Positions 1 through 13,300 are shown, counted from the stretch's first letter. The stretch: DNA of 64,000 nucleotides from Persicaria tinctoria (GCA_037127255.1 JBANSL010000002.1:12134001-12198000), one strand, 5' to 3'. The notes: generated by a model from the letters alone, not told the origin. Numbers and translations are program-made.

Positions 1-1790
1 GAAACTATAAAGTGCTTCGAATAAAAAAAAAGAAACTATAAAGTGCACGAAGTAAAGTAAACGAAAAGCATGGATATCCCAGGAAAATAATATATCATAA
101 TTAACTGCATGAAAATAAAATGAACAAAATCATGTTTTTTAGAAAGTTCGGACATTTAGTATGTGATTTTTCCAAATTCATGGGATCAAATTATAGTTAC
201 TCGAGTTTTCATGCTATGTGCATGAGATTAAGGGGGTGATAAATAGTAACAAACATATCTACTTGCATATTTATCACAACATAAGGGATTTAGACAAGAT
301 GGAGAAAGGGATATTGTCAAAACTATTTTCACAAAATTGCACACCAAGTCATTTCCAAACAAAATCAACGCCAATAAGAACATCTCGTGTGCTTTCAACG
401 AGCAACCAAGAATAACAATATTTTTTAGTTTTGATGTCCATTTGAGAGAGAGATATATCAACTTTAAGGTAAGAAATTTCATTATAATTTGTTTTTGATG
501 AGCTTTTGGAGAAGAAATTGTGTCTTTTAGGGTTTGAACTTAGACTTAAAATTGATGAAATTGGTTGTTATTTGTGTCTTTTGTTTGGTTGTTGTTGATT
601 TGAGTGTTGTTTGAGTTGAATTATGAGTACAAATTGGAACGAAAATAAAAGAAATTGGTCGTTTTTTATGTCGTTCATGTCGGGCATAAATCTCGTGAAT
701 TCCTTGTTGCCTGCGTCGAGCTCGGTTGCTGTCACCGAGGTGATGATGGAGGCTCAATTGTTGTCACCGAGTTTATGATGGAGGCTCGGTTTAAGTCAAT
801 GAGACTATTTCATAACCTCGCCAATATCCACCGAGCTCCCTTATTAAACTCACTCAATGGAGTTGAGGTTATTTATTTAGCTCGGATCTAAGAGCTTCGA
901 CATATTTTCCAAACGACAACCAAGAAAAATAGTCGAAAGTCTTTCCATAATCATCTGAAGCGATTGATATACCAAAATATGTATCGATCGATTGATTCCT
1001 TGATAAATTTACTTAAAGTTTGTTCAACTGATGTAGTATTTGGATGAATGCGCTTAAGTTTTTTCAATTCACTTTCAGAGAGTTTTGGCATGTTTGCAAT
1101 TGCTTGAAAAAAAATGAACCGGACATGTGGTAATTTAGTTGAACTTATCTTGTAAATAGTCATTCGGACATCTTACCTCTAGCCTCAATCTAATCACAAA
1201 TGCATAGCATGAAATTTACAAAAGACCCAAAAAGCAAAAATTACTAAAAAGGCACGAAATTTTCAAAAGTGCACTAATTGAACCAAAATCACTTGCCTTA
1301 ACTCGAAGAAATGGTTTAGCGTGGTTGAGGAGGATAATGTGATAGGTAACCTCTGATTTGACAGAATTTCAAGGGTGGTAGTAACTTTTTATAAATTATA
1401 GAAATGGCCTCGTAACTTTCAAAAAGTACAAAACTTACCCTTGCTTTTATAGAAAGCCCACCCAAATATGTAGCCAAGCAATCTCAGGAGCCAAAATGAA
1501 GGTCAAATGCTTTAATATGACATATTGATTAGTATATGATCGACTACTTGATCAAAACTTGATATTACTCATACGGGACTCGAAAACGTCCAAATTTCAA
1601 ATGATATGGTATGGATCTGAAACATATGGATTCATGCAAATTTTTAGCCCTTGGGTCGATACAGTTTCAAAAACGCACATAAAAATCAAAGCTCTATGCA
1701 CAGATAAAAACTGCTCACTAGTCAAGTTGGTCGGAGACTTTGGTGCGAGCATGTTGTGTCCCTTACAAAAGAACAAATCGAGCTCTTGCT
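1..1790. other. Gene-free AT-rich stretch
   Basis: No open frame here resembles a known protein and no splice-linked exon set is apparent. An imperfect tandem repeat of about 50 bp, built on a 'gtcaccgag...gatgatggaggctc' motif, lies at roughly 728-792. The rest is low-complexity AT-rich DNA, and the short open frames in it look like chance. Confidence 0.4.
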
Positions 1791-1792
1791 CA

Positions 1793-3870
1793 ATGAAACA
1801 TTAACCGGAATTGGGAAGAATGTGAGGTGAAAAGTAGAGTTGAGAGATAAAGATAGATGAGAGGTAGAAGAGTAATTTGGGAGGGAAAATATGAATTATA
1901 AAAACGTGTATGCTACTGGAAGTGCTGCCATGGTAGTTTGGAGGTTGCAAATCTGTACCACCTGAGTCATGTCCAATGGAGCCTGCACCTTGCACCACTT
2001 CTGTAAATGCTTACAGGTGATCATCTTCACACAAGCTTGGTCTGAATTCTGATCCTCTTTAAAGCCTTTGATCACCACCTGTTTCCCCAGTTTTGTGAAA
2101 GATATCTGAACTTCCACAAAATCAAATAACACAGGGTTGAACCCAACCAACCAGTCGGTTCCCAATATCATATCACTTTCTTCCATTTTCAATAAACTAA
2201 TGTTATAATCATAATTGCACCATTGCATCTCCCAAACAAATCCTTTACAGATCTTGCCACCAAACATTGTCCCGTTTATAGTGTTGACCTGCATAATACT
2301 TGCCTTACTGATCTCAAACCCAGCTTCTCTAGCAACTCTCGAGTCCAAGAAACTGTGTGTTGCACCACTATCGATCAGTATGGTGATGGGTCTGCCCTTT
2401 ACTGAACCTTTGACATGAATGGTGCTCCCTGATTCTCCCCTAGTCAAGGCGTGCACATAAACCTCAGTGTCCTCTTGTTCCTCACCAGGACCCCAATCAT
2501 GGCTAGACATGTCCACTTCCTGCTCCTTCCCTTTGACTTCTTGAGCAATCAGGCTGAAGGGAGATTGCGTCTTGCATTTGTGTCCATGAAAGAACCTGAC
2601 ACTACACTTGTAGCATAAGCCTTTCTTGGCGTCATTAGACCTACCAGTGTTGGCCTCTGAACCCGAAGATAAAGTGGGCTTGATTGCTGAACCCAAACTT
2701 CTTGCATCACCCTTATCCCCTTTGCTCACATTCTCTCTATTCCAAGACTGAGTCCTGAATCCAGAAGAGAGAGATCCGCTTAGTTGTGGGCGCCATTGGG
2801 TCTTAGAGACTCGGAACAAAGCCTGCACAACCTTGTGATGAAGTCTCGGCGTCTCGCCTGTTCAAGCACCTCAGCCATGGACGATGGTCTTCCTAATTTA
2901 ACCAATGACTGTATCTCCGATTTCAAACCACTGATATAACTCGAGACAAAGTATGATTCAATTAATTGGGGATTGAAAGAGAGCATACTTGCACGCAGAT
3001 CTTCGAAGCGTTCATTGTACTCATCTAGATCATCATGTTGCTCTAATTTGTTGACCTCTCCCACTATTTCAGCTTCTCGACTGTCGCCAAACCTCCTGCA
3101 TATGGCCTCGCAGAAATCTGTCCAAGAAACTCTCGGATTTTGCATCAAGTAACCCTGTAACCATGTATCCGCCTTGTCCGTCAAGTACATGGCCGCTATC
3201 TCCACTTGATGTGCATCTGGAATTGAGAAAATACCGAAGTATTTATCGCACTTGCGGATCCAGTTTCGTGGCTTCCTTCCATCGAAGCTTGGAAAGTCCA
3301 GCTTAGGAAATCAATAAAACCGATTATCGCTTCCTCCTTGACTCGGATTCAGTTGGCCAGATCCTCCATTGAAGCTTGGGTGCCATATTGATCCCGAAAT
3401 TTCCTGATCTGCTGGTCCAGATCCTCGCAAAGAACCTCGATCTTTCACCCCTGGATTGTTGTGGATCACCTCTGGCTCCTTCCTGCTGTCGCTCTTGCCT
3501 ACTCTGATTAGGTGGATTCCTCACGAAATCCGCGAGTTGCTCCATCCTCAAATCATTGAGTTTCTTGAATTCTTCGAAATGTCTGATCTGTTCTTCTTGA
3601 ATCCTCTGCAGGTTGGCCATGGATTTTCCTGTGGAAGCCATGAATGACCTGGTGTCATCCCGGAATTCTTGAAATTGAGGATCCGCCATCATCGACCTGG
3701 TACCCTCTACCACTGAATCGGAATGCGTCGACCGAAAATCGTTGTTATGATGAAACAGTAACCGGAATCGGGAAGAATGTGAGGTGAGAAGTAGAGTTGA
3801 GAGATAGAGATAGATGAGAGGTATAAGAGTAATTTGGGAGGGAAAATATGAATTATCAAATTGCATACCC
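1793..3870 (-). mobile_element. Truncated Ty3-gypsy retrotransposon A (LTR-gag-protease)
   Basis: A chromovirus-like element on the minus strand. Gag starts near 3690 and continues in broken frames. A retrotransposon-gag domain lies at 3205-2780 (YLTDKADTWLQGY, then WTDFCEAICRRFG). A zinc knuckle follows at about 2600 (CYKCSVRFFHGHKC), then an aspartic protease at about 2380-2330 with an intact DSGATHSF active site, and the segment ILGTDWLVGFNP. Reverse transcriptase, RNase H and integrase are missing: the coding part stops at about 1900 and runs straight into an LTR scrap. Segments 1793-1895 and 3751-3860 are direct repeats sharing a 'taaccgga..gggaagaatgtgagg' stretch, taken here as 3' LTR scrap and 5' LTR. 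Gag is frameshifted between 3205 and 3324, so the copy is dead. It belongs to the same family as element B at 26430-30003. Confidence 0.85.
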
Positions 3871-4185
3871 ATCCTCTAGTCTTAAGGTCTATTTATAGAC
3901 CATGTTATGCTTGAGCCATAACAGAGCACCTCCGAAGAGTTCTGAGAATAATAATTGGATTTGATAGAAGATGTTGCAAAGTTTATGCTGGATTCAGAGG
4001 CGACGCCGTTGGATCACTGTGTTGGTGGTGTTGTTTTCATACGTCTTACTGGTGAGCTGCTACGTTAGGGCTTGCACGGTGGTCACCTGGGTGTTGTAGG
4101 ATCCTTGTGGTGGTGGAATTGTAGTCGAGGGTGATCAGAGCTAGCTAGTATGAGTTGTGATTTTCGGTTGGTGTATGTGTGCCCA
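3871..4185. other. Probable remainder of gypsy-A LTR and flank
   Basis: No gene is seen. The sequence just beyond 3860 (a 'cccatcctctagtc' stretch and a 'ctatttatagacc' stretch) resembles the corresponding part of the gypsy-B LTR near 26555-26582, so the LTR probably extends into this region. Its outer boundary could not be placed. Confidence 0.35.
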
Positions 4186-4497
4186 GGGGCGGAGGGAGGG
4201 GGGGCATGAGGTGGCTCGAGCCCCCCCCCCCGGTCGGGGGAAAACGCAAAAAAAAAAAATGTATTTTTTTTGTAATTTTTGATAATTTAAGGGTTAAAAA
4301 TAGTTAAAAAGAACATTGAATCAATAAGTTTGCTTAGCTTAGTTGGTATGGGTTGAGCAACAGAATGATTAGGTCTTGAGTTTGAATCCTTATAGCTTCA
4401 TTTTAGGGATTTTTTTCCGTATCTTATATATATCTTCAAAAAAAAAATCCTAAAAATTTAGTTGAGCTCCCCCGGATTTTTTCTGACTCCGCCCCTG
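4186..4497. mobile_element. hAT-like MITE carrying a tRNA-like segment
   Basis: The termini are inverted repeats (CAGGGGCGGA at 4186 and TCCGCCCCTG ending at 4497), the form of a common plant family of short hAT-type elements. The flanks are TGTGTGCC on the left and TGTGCCTG on the right. They share TGTGCC, so the target duplication is only approximate because the site is itself TG-rich. A related copy at 36387-36801 has a much clearer 8-bp duplication. Inside, 4333-4400 has a tRNA-like pattern (TAGCTTAGTTGG resembling an A box, GAGTTTGAATCC resembling a B box), suggesting a SINE scrap or a built-in tRNA-derived segment. There is no ORF. Confidence 0.6.
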
Positions 4498-4951
4498 TGT
4501 GCCTGCAAGTCTGCAACATCCTCTTCAATTTTCGCTCGGAGCTAGTATGAGCTAGTATGAGTTGTGATAATAGGGATTTTTTGTTGTTAGATTTGACTAA
4601 AAGATTGATAGTGGTAACCGAAGATAAGGATTGATTTTGTTAAAAATTGAATTGAAGAAGAGATTGCGTATAATTTTCAATCCTGTAATATTTATGTTAA
4701 AATCATCATAATATATGTCCCAACATAGTTTGATAATCAATCTGTTAAGAAAAAAGGCCAAAAGTAATTTGTTCAACAATTCAAAAATCATACTCTCTCC
4801 GTTAAGAAAAACACGTCGTTTTAGGAGTAAAATCTTATTAAGAAAAAATATGTCAATTTTAGGTATTTTGATGTACATTTTCCAAAATTACCATTGTAAT
4901 GATTAGAGATTTGGTAGGCGTAGTTTTCAATAAAGTGAAAAAAATAAAGTA

Positions 4952-5186
4952 TTTCCTCTGTTAATTAAAACTTGTCGTTTACTATTCATGCACGCTTTTT
5001 AAAATGATAAAAACTATATCAAATATTAACTTTTTTTAAAATTTGTTTTTATAAATTCATACTTAATAGTAACAAGTATGAAATTATTAAAAAATAATAT
5101 TAAAAATGTATTTTTATCTGACTTTATTAATACCTCAAAAAGCGTGCGTGAATAGTAAAACGTCAAGTTTTAATTAACGGAGGGAG
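4952..5186. mobile_element. Stowaway-like MITE
   Basis: A 235-bp element with long inverted arms. The left end reads TTTCCTCTGTTAATTAAAAC; the right end is its near complement and finishes CGGAGGGAG. It is flanked by TA on both sides (4950-4951, 5187-5188), as for Tc1/mariner Stowaway elements. It appears to sit inside an older, more diverged relative spanning about 4793-5262, because similar sequence resumes on both sides. There is no coding capacity. It lies about 240 bp upstream of the GLR pseudogene TATA box. Confidence 0.7.
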
Positions 5187-5426
5187 TAATAATTAGGAGT
5201 ATAAGCGTATTTTTATCTGACTTTATTTGCTTTCTTAAAAAAATGTGCAAATGTCTAAAACGACATGAGATTATATAATAAAATAATAAAATATTTTATG
5301 AATCTCATGAGTTACACTCGATCGGGTACCATACTAGTTTATTTTAAATACGATTAGCATAAATGAATAAATAAGTAAATAAAATATATAATAAACCAAT
5401 AGAATCAAAGTCAATATATTATATGC

Positions 5427-5436
5427 TCTATAAAAA
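5427..5436 (+). promoter_or_regulatory. TATA box of GLR pseudogene
   Basis: TCTATAAAAA lies 76 bp before the ATG at 5512. The intact paralogue has CTATAAAA at a matching distance (35492 to 35566), so this is very likely the inherited core promoter. Confidence 0.6.
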
Positions 5437-5511
5437 GAGGAGGCCGATCTAGAAACCTTAATTATCTACCTTAATCAAGGGGAAAATCATATCCCAAATT
5501 AAGTTATAAAA

Positions 5512-5767
5512 ATGAGGGTGTCTAAGCCAACTCACGTATTTACATTGTTTCTATTGGTGTTAGTTTGGGAGGTGAGTAACGGACAAACAGTGCCGGTGAA
5601 AGTCGGGGTGGTGGTGAGGAGCACGGAGTCGCTGGACGGTAAGGTGATGAATGCCACCTTGGAGATGGCCAAGGCGCATTTCTACGGCCACCATCAATGG
5701 TTCAAAACTCAATTAGTGTTTCATCCTCTTGGCTCTGAGAGCAACGTCGTTGATTCTGCTTCCATTG
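5512..5767 (+). pseudogene. GLR: GLR pseudogene exon 1
   Basis: Encodes a start Met, a hydrophobic signal peptide (about residues 8-24, TLFLLVLVWEVSNGQ) and the beginning of the amino-terminal domain (VPVKVGVVVRSTESLDGK). It ends in phase 1 at a GT donor (5768), exactly as exon 1 of the intact paralogue does at 35809. This exon itself is undamaged. Confidence 0.85.
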
Positions 5768-8071
5768 GTATTGTGTCCATCTTTCTTCAATCTCTTAATT
5801 AACTTTTTTTAATTGAAAAACACGTCAAAAAGGTAAAAATTAATATTAATCGATTGAATGAAGTAAAAATAATTATAAAAATAGTGGATATAATTGAATT
5901 TTTTTTATACATTTTAACATTTAATTAACTGTAATTTCGCGATACACATGACTTTGGCAAGAAAATAGTTTTAACAGGGTGATTTTTATTTTAAAAAACA
6001 CAGGACACTTGGGTATTTTTTTTCTTTTTACTACAAAAACATTTTCCAAATCTTATACGGAGTAGTTACCAAATATCATTCAACTTTTTTGCCAGATTAT
6101 TTTAAAAAAATAACATCTAGTTTCCACATCTCCATAACCTTAAAAAAAATCTACACCTCCCAAAAGAAACTCTCGTCTGTCAAACACAACCTAAGTGATA
6201 ACATTTTTTTGGATGAGATTAAGAAGATCTTTATTATTTGCTTGTGTATATCGACGAACAAAGTGAGTAAGATATGCAACCTTATCAGCCATTTTATTTG
6301 TTTCTCACGCAAGGCACAAGCAAGAATTTTGTTTCCGGGAAGCATTGTGCAATTAGTTGATATCTTCCATCAAAAGTTCAATTTTCTAACTACATATTTT
6401 GTGATGTTTTGAAAGTGTGAGGTTCTTTAAAATAACAAATTTTGGAATGATTTTTTTTAGAGAACTATATGTTGGTATATATGATAATGGGTTACTATAG
6501 CTAGTTAAGGTTGGAATTTTTTTAAAATGGTGACCAATATATATAATTAACTAGTTTTATCCGGCCATTTATTAAAATCGTGATTTTTATTACATTATTA
6601 CATTTTTTTATTATAATAAATTACAAACATAATTTTTTAAAAATACATTTTTTGAAACCCTCCTGAATTTGTAAATAAAGAGCTACCATATCCGTTTTAA
6701 AAATCCTTTTTTTATGGTGAAATATATCATGATTAGCTTTTTGACCAAGTAAATACTATGTATATTACTCCGTAATACGTACGTAGTTTGGTATAGTATT
6801 ATCTAGATATATTTTGAAATATATCATATGAGCTTTTTATGTTAATTTTATATAGGAAGCCTAAAAAACCTTACGTACCTATCATCTTCTCTGGATTTTT
6901 TTTTATTAGGCAATAATTCGAGATCGGGTATATCTGAATCTCGATGGCCAACAAGTCGGCAAAAGGAAGCTCGTTAAAACATACAAACGAAAACAAAATG
7001 CGATGCAATATAACTTATCAATAAAAATATTCTTAAAATGTAAATACCCAAATATGATAACAATTTATTAATTACATTGATTAAAATATTCATTAAGGTG
7101 TACACATATTAAATGATGTGTCTATAAGATTGAACCAAATTGAGTCAAAATATGACACATAACCATATTCGACCACAGCCCGACACATAACATTTTACGT
7201 CTCTGTTTTAGTGTTATATATATTGATATATTGATATTGATTGATTATATATATAGGTACTATTTTGTGCTATAGCATTATCTCATTGTTGATGGATATA
7301 TTTTCAAATTATATACATAATAACTTTTAACTTTTGCAGATTTTTTTATATATATAAGTGGTAGAATTATTCCAAACTAATTCCGCTGAAACCGTAACAC
7401 TGCTGTTGACATATTTAAAATTTTCTATTGATTCATGCTCTTGCTTCATTAAATAAAAATAAAAAATGAATCTGACCGATCATCACAATTAAACAATATA
7501 TTGTCGAAGGATCAAGGATAAATATTTGCATTTTACTTATTCTTTGTGTATAATATATGTTAACGGTAGATATATGATTTTACATTTTACTTATTCAAAG
7601 CAGATTTTCTATTAAACTGCAAAAGTGATAGATGATTGAAACAAACCGAAAAAACCAATCAATATAATGATTTTTTTTTTTTAAAAAGAAGTCAATGCCT
7701 AAGTTCGTACATGACTAAAGAATTTGAAGAAATTACTCTATAAAAAAAATTGCCAAAAAAGTTGGGAAGGAAGCTTAATTAATTATAATTATGAAGACGT
7801 GCGCTCAAACTTTGTCCACATAATTTTGATATAAAAAAAACCTTGTCATAAACTATATATTTAATATTTAAGTGGGTAAGTGAGGTTATAAAATATACAG
7901 TACATATTTTTTCACTAATGATAATTAACCACAGTTTTTCTTGCAAGTTGTGGTGTTTGAATTTTAAAATTAATTACTAGTTTTATTAATTGCATCTACG
8001 CGGTTTTGAATAAATTTCTTATATGTAATTTTTGAATTAATATCAATATATTAATAATTCTGGTTGATTAT

Positions 8072-8102
<31 letters not shown>

Positions 8103-8291
8103 TAATTTAAATAATAGAAATGTTATCTTTTTGTTCAATCAATTACGTACATTGAATAATATTTTTTTATGTTATAAAATTTATGTTAAGAAGAAGCGGT
8201 GTTGATTATTCTCTATTATCTATGATGATATATATTTAATTTTTATATTGAACAAAAAATATTATAAATAAAATCCAATAAAGTAAAATAA
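5768..8291 (+). other. Intron 1 of GLR pseudogene, proximal part
   Basis: AT-rich intron with no gene. The stretch at about 7796-7895 (gcgctcaaactttgtc and a ccttgtcat segment) matches 37201-37300 in intron 1 of the intact GLR copy. The intron was therefore duplicated with the gene and the order of the two copies is ancestral. A short AT microsatellite lies at about 8080-8100. Confidence 0.6.
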
Positions 8292-9178
8292 GGGCGTGTT
8301 TGAATTGGCAACGGGGTGGATTTTAGTGGACGGAGATAGATTTTGGGGGTAGAAGGGATGGGGATAGATTTTGGGGATGAACGAGGTGGAGATTTAACAC
8401 CAAAATAATTCCATTTGTGTTTGGTTGTATTTTGATTTTTTGGTGGATAGAGCAACGAAAAATGTAAAAAATGCCGCCACTTCACCACTTGAGTTTACCA
8501 TAATACCCCTCCCACTTTCCCATTACCCCTACTGATCTTCGACAAACCTCCTTGCATACAACCACCACAGTCTCGCCTCAGCCACCACTGGAGCCTCCAT
8601 CCTCGCCGGTGGCATCATCGACGCGACAAGCGAGCAGAGGATCTCCGATCTCTGTGAAAGGGATTAATCGGGGGTGGGGGGGGGGGGGGGGGGGGGGAAG
8701 GTGGAAGTTGTCGGCGTTGAAGCTTGTTGGCGACGCCCATGGTCAACGACGATGGTCGGCTTCGTGAAGAGAAATGCTCCGGTGGCTACTCACACCCAGC
8801 GGCGTTTTGGCAGTGACTCCAAATTGAGAGGGAGAGGTGGGATTTGAGGACGGGGAGCTTGAATAGAGCTCGAAGGAAACCCATTTTTGCAAATCAGAAA
8901 GAGACCCGACGGAAGAGCTAATGCGGTACAGGCGAGCAGAGGTTTCAAGCCTGTGATGGCATTCGTGAGATGACAGAAAGAGAGGGAGAAGTGGAAGTAG
9001 TGGGGGCAATCGTGAGAGTTTCTAATCCCCATCCCCTCCCACCTCCTTTTACAAAATGGGAAAAATCTCCATTTTTTAGTGTTCCATTTCCACCCTCATC
9101 CCCCTTCATCTACTTCCACCCCTTGCCAAACACCGAAGCCCAATTCCCGAAATCCCATCCCCACCGCTAAACACGGCC
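8292..9178. mobile_element. PIF/Harbinger-like MITE in intron 1
   Basis: An 887-bp element whose ends (GGGCGTGTTTGAA and, on the opposite strand, GGCCGTGTTTAGC) form an imperfect inverted repeat. It is flanked by TAA on both sides (8289-8291, 9179-9181), the usual 3-bp target of PIF/Harbinger elements. The interior is unusually GC-rich for this intron and includes a G-run at about 8676-8698. Its open frames are low-complexity Ser/Pro/Gly-rich and no transposase is recognisable, so it is non-autonomous. Confidence 0.65.
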
Positions 9179-9181
9179 TAA

Positions 9182-9815
9182 ATTTTCAATATTGAATGAC
9201 TGCGTATGAATAGCTAGGCGTGGACTCGTGTAAAGTTTAGATCAATTTTGTTCAAATGATTTGAGATTAATATAAAGTAGAATAAGCTTGTATAAAGATT
9301 GATCAAAACTAAATCATTATTATAAACAATATATTGGATAACTATTGTTTTAATTATTTTTCTAACTACTCATTGGTCGGTCCCTTGTTCGTGTTTCGTA
9401 TTCCCATATATTTAGAGAGGGTAATCGAGTTGTTGACCGGCTCGCACACCTTTGGATTGGCCTCGACTCCCACTAGTCATCGGTCCCTTGTGTGAACGGC
9501 GATCGACGAACTCGTCCGTAAGAACGCCCTTGGATGGTGGCTCAACTTCGGTCGACCTCTCCCGAATTTTCATCTCATATATAAAAAAATATATGGGCAA
9601 TATTTTGAGATCCATTTAAAAAGGAAAAAAGAATTTTAGCCGATATATAGGGGTTTGTTGAGAGAATGAAAGAATGTGAAGAACTCCTATAGCAACCAAT
9701 TGGTTTTAGGTTAGAATCACACTCGGCTTATGTGCTAAGCTATTAGCGTCTATTTTTACTTGGGGTTTAATTTTAACCGATGTTCCTTTATCTGTGTCTG
9801 ATGTGCCAAATGCAG
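9182..9815. other. Distal intron 1 of GLR pseudogene
   Basis: No gene recognised. A GC-richer island at about 9414-9600 looks inserted, but no termini were found. The last bases (TGCAG at 9811-9815) are the splice acceptor for exon 2. Confidence 0.4.
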
Positions 9816-9871
9816 TTGTGGATCTGATAAAGCAAGTGCAAGTAGCAGCAATAATCGGACCGGGGACATCA

Positions 9872-10244
9872 TGTTGAAATGTAATTCATATTTCAGTTTT
9901 TTAAGTCTAAGTGTTTGAAAGTTAGTTAAGTTTGTTAGTGTTAGATAGTGTAACCAAACTGGCTCGAAATTGAAAGTGTTAGAGCAGTTTGTAGGAGCAG
10001 TTTATCTTTGATTGCAGTTGAACAAGTAGTGGAGTAGTGGTGTGAGTTTTAAAGGCAGTTACCAAGCCTTGTAAGGATGTTTTTATGTTTTGCAATTTCT
10101 GTATTCAGTGTGTGTTGAAGTTAAGGAAAGTTTTGCTGGAAAAATCTCTCTCTCTCGACTAGGTTCTTCAGTAGCAGTTTGTGTGTTGAGTTTGGTGTCT
10201 AAAGTGTTCACCAACAAGTCCAATCCTCCATTGTTTTGTCAACA
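9872..10244 (+). repeat. 5' LTR of copia-A
   Basis: 373 bp, ends TG...CA within a short inverted repeat (TGTTGA/TCAACA). It pairs with the 3' LTR at 14453-14825. Confidence 0.95.
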
Positions 10245-10246
10245 AT

Positions 10247-10258
10247 TGGTATCAGAGC
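10247..10258 (+). other. Primer-binding site of copia-A
   Basis: TGGTATCAGAGC, two bases after the 5' LTR, is the standard complement to the 3' end of plant initiator tRNA-Met and would prime minus-strand DNA synthesis. Confidence 0.9.
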
Positions 10259-10352
10259 AAACAAGTGTTTGCATTCGGGTTTCAGTTCTGGGATTGAGTG
10301 ATTGTGAGGTTAAACACACGGGAAACACAGTGAGAGAACATCTATCCAGAAA

Positions 10353-13300
10353 ATGCAGAACTCTGGAAATGGAGGAAATGGCAATCCTCAATTGCCTGTA
10401 TTCAAGGGGATTAACTACCACTTCTGGAGCTTGAAGATGACCACCTTATTCAAGTCTCAAGAAGTGTGGAACCTAGTGGATCAAGGCTTTGAAGACAATG
10501 TGGAAGGAGAGCCTGATCAGCCACTGAGAGAGAAAAGAAAGAAGGATTCAAAGGCTTTGTTTATGATCCAAAGTGCTTTGGATGATGAGATTTTTCCAAG
10601 GATAGTTGCATCAACAACATCACATGATGCCTGGGAAACTTTGAAGCAGGAGTATTTGGGAGACAAGAAGGTGATTACAGTGAAGTTGTAATCACTGAGA
10701 AGGGAGTTTGAGAACCTAGCAATGCAAGACAAGGAGTCTGTGCAGGTTTATCTCTCAAGGGTCTCAGGAATTGTCAATCATATGAAAGCATATGGAGAGA
10801 ATTTAAGTACTGAGACTCTAGTAAGCAAGGTATTAAGAAGTTTGCCCAAGAAGTTTGATCATGTGGTGGCAGCTATAGAAGAATCTAAGGATCTATCAGT
10901 GTATAGATTTGAAGAATTGACTAGTTCATTACATGCTCATGAGGAAAGAATGAGCAGGACTAGTGAGGTTAAGGAAGAGAGAGTCTTTCAAGTGAAAGAA
11001 GATAAGAGCAAGAATGAAGGCTCTTCAAGCAGAGATGGTCAGAGAGGTGGCCATAGAGGAAGAGGAGGTTACAGAGGTAACTTCAGAGGTCGTGGAGGAA
11101 GAGGAAATGGAAGAGGTTCACAAGGTGGATCTGGAAGAGGAAATAGTGGTGATCAGAGTAAAGATCAGTGGAAGGATTCAGGAAGGAATCAAGGAAGTGG
11201 ATCAAGGTCTCAAAGGAGTAGCATTCAGTGCTATTACTGCAAGAAGTATGGGCATAAAGAGGCATACTGTTGGGAGAAGCAAGAGCATGAGCAGAAAAAT
11301 GCAAACTACTCAGAGAGCAGTCAGAAGGAAGACAGGCTCTTCATGGCATTTTCTTTGTCAACTGAAAATACCAGTGATGTGTGGTACTTAGACAGTGGAT
11401 GTTCAAACCACATGTCAAGCTCAAGAGATCAGTTTACTGAGTTTGATGGGTCTAAGAAAGGAAGAGTGAGGTTGGGAGATAACAAGGTGTTGCAGTGTGA
11501 AGGGAGAGGAACTGTAATCATCAAGAGTGTACAAGGTGGAGAGAAGCACCTAACTGATGTTCAGTATGTTCTTGGATTGGCTCACAACTTGCTAAGTGTG
11601 GGACAACAGCAAGCAACAGGTTACTCCTTACTCTTTGATGATGATCAGTGTAAGATCAGAGAGAAAAGGACTGGACACTTGGTGACAGTTGTAGCAATGA
11701 CAAAGAATAGAATGTTTCCCTGTGATCTAGCTGCAAATGCAAGCAAGGCAATGACAGTAAAGGAGGATGAAGGAACTCGTTTGTGGCATCTCAGGTATGG
11801 CCACTTGAATCTTCAAAGTCTGAAGATGTTGAGTACCAAAGCAATGGTACAAGGGTTGCCTAAGATTGGTGACCTTGATTTATGTGAAGGCTGCATCTAT
11901 GGAAAGCAAAGCAAAGGTTCTTTTGTCAATAAAGAACCATGGAGAGCTAGAGATTGTCTTGAGTTGTTGCATGCAGACTTATGTGGCCCTATGCAAACAG
12001 AATCAGTAGGAGGAAGCAAGTACTTCTTGCTTATTACAGATGACTTCAGCAGATGGAGTTGGGTGTATTTTCTAAGGAGCAAAGGTGAAGCATTTGAGAA
12101 CTTCAGACAGTTCAAAGCTCTTGTTGAAAATCAGTCAAGCAAGAAGGTGAGAGCTCTTAGAACAGACAGAGGTGGTGAGTTTATGTCTAAGGAATTTGGT
12201 TCCTTTTGTGATGATCATGGAATCAGAAGGGAACTAACAGCTCCTTACACTCCAGAGCAAAATGGAGTAGCTGAGAGGAAGAATAGAACAGTGGTTGAAA
12301 TGGCAAGAAGCATGTTGAAAGCCAGAAATGTTCCCAAGAGGTTTTGGTGTGAAGCTGTTGCTACAGCAGTTTATGTTTTGAATAGATCACCTACTCGAGC
12401 TGTGCAAGACAAGACACCTTTTGAGGTGTGGAGAAACAAGAAGCCTTCTGTATTGTACCTAAGGGTATTTGGATGTGTTGCATATGCAATGATCAATTTA
12501 AGAGCAAAGCTTGATGACAAGGCAGAGAGATGTGTGTTCATTGGATATGCCTCTCAGTCTAAGGCATATAAGTTGTACAATCCAGTGACAAGGAGAACTG
12601 TCATTAGCAGAAATGTGGTGTTTGATGAGGAGGCTGAGTGGGATTGGATGAGAAATGAGAAAGGGAGTAGAGTACCTGGTGTGATCACCATTGAAAGTTC
12701 TTCTGAAGAATTGAATGCAGATGATGTGAATGATATAAATGAGCTCAATACAGATTCTCCTTCAACACAGTCTCCACAAGGCAGTCCCTCAAGCAGCAGT
12801 GCTAGCTCTGCATCTTCAGGATCTTCAGGAGAGTCTCCTCCTAGGAAATTCAGATCACTGTCTGATGTGTATGACAGAAGTGAAAGGTGTGGTTTTGCTT
12901 TGATAGCAACTGATCCTGAAAGCTTTGATGAAGCAAAGGAAGGGAAAGAGTGGCAAGTTGCAATGAAAGAAGAGATGAGATGCATTGAGAAGAATCAGAC
13001 CTGGGAGTTGGTAGATTTACCTCAAGAGAAGAGAGCTATAGGCTTGAAATGGGTATTTAGAACAAAATACCAAACTGATGGAAGTGTGCAAAAGTATAAA
13101 GCAAGGCTAGTTGCAAAAGGGTATGCTCAGCAAGAGGGAATTGATTATGAGGAAACTTTTTCACCAGTAGCAAGGCTGGAAACTGTGAGAGTTGTGTTGG
13201 CTCTAGCAGCTCAGTGGAGGTTGCCAATCTTCCAGCTAGATGTGAAATCTGCATTCTTGAATGGTGAGTTGCAAGAGGAAGTTTATGTTGAGCAACCTCA

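Noticed and set aside
951..1163. 70-codon minus-strand ORF (KLSESELKKLKRIHPNT...)
   Set aside because: Composition is plausible, but no family, no conserved neighbours and no splice sites were recognised.
8552..9009. Overlapping Ser/Pro-rich and Leu-rich ORFs on both strands
   Set aside because: Low-complexity frames inside the Harbinger-like MITE, with no domain and no splice context.
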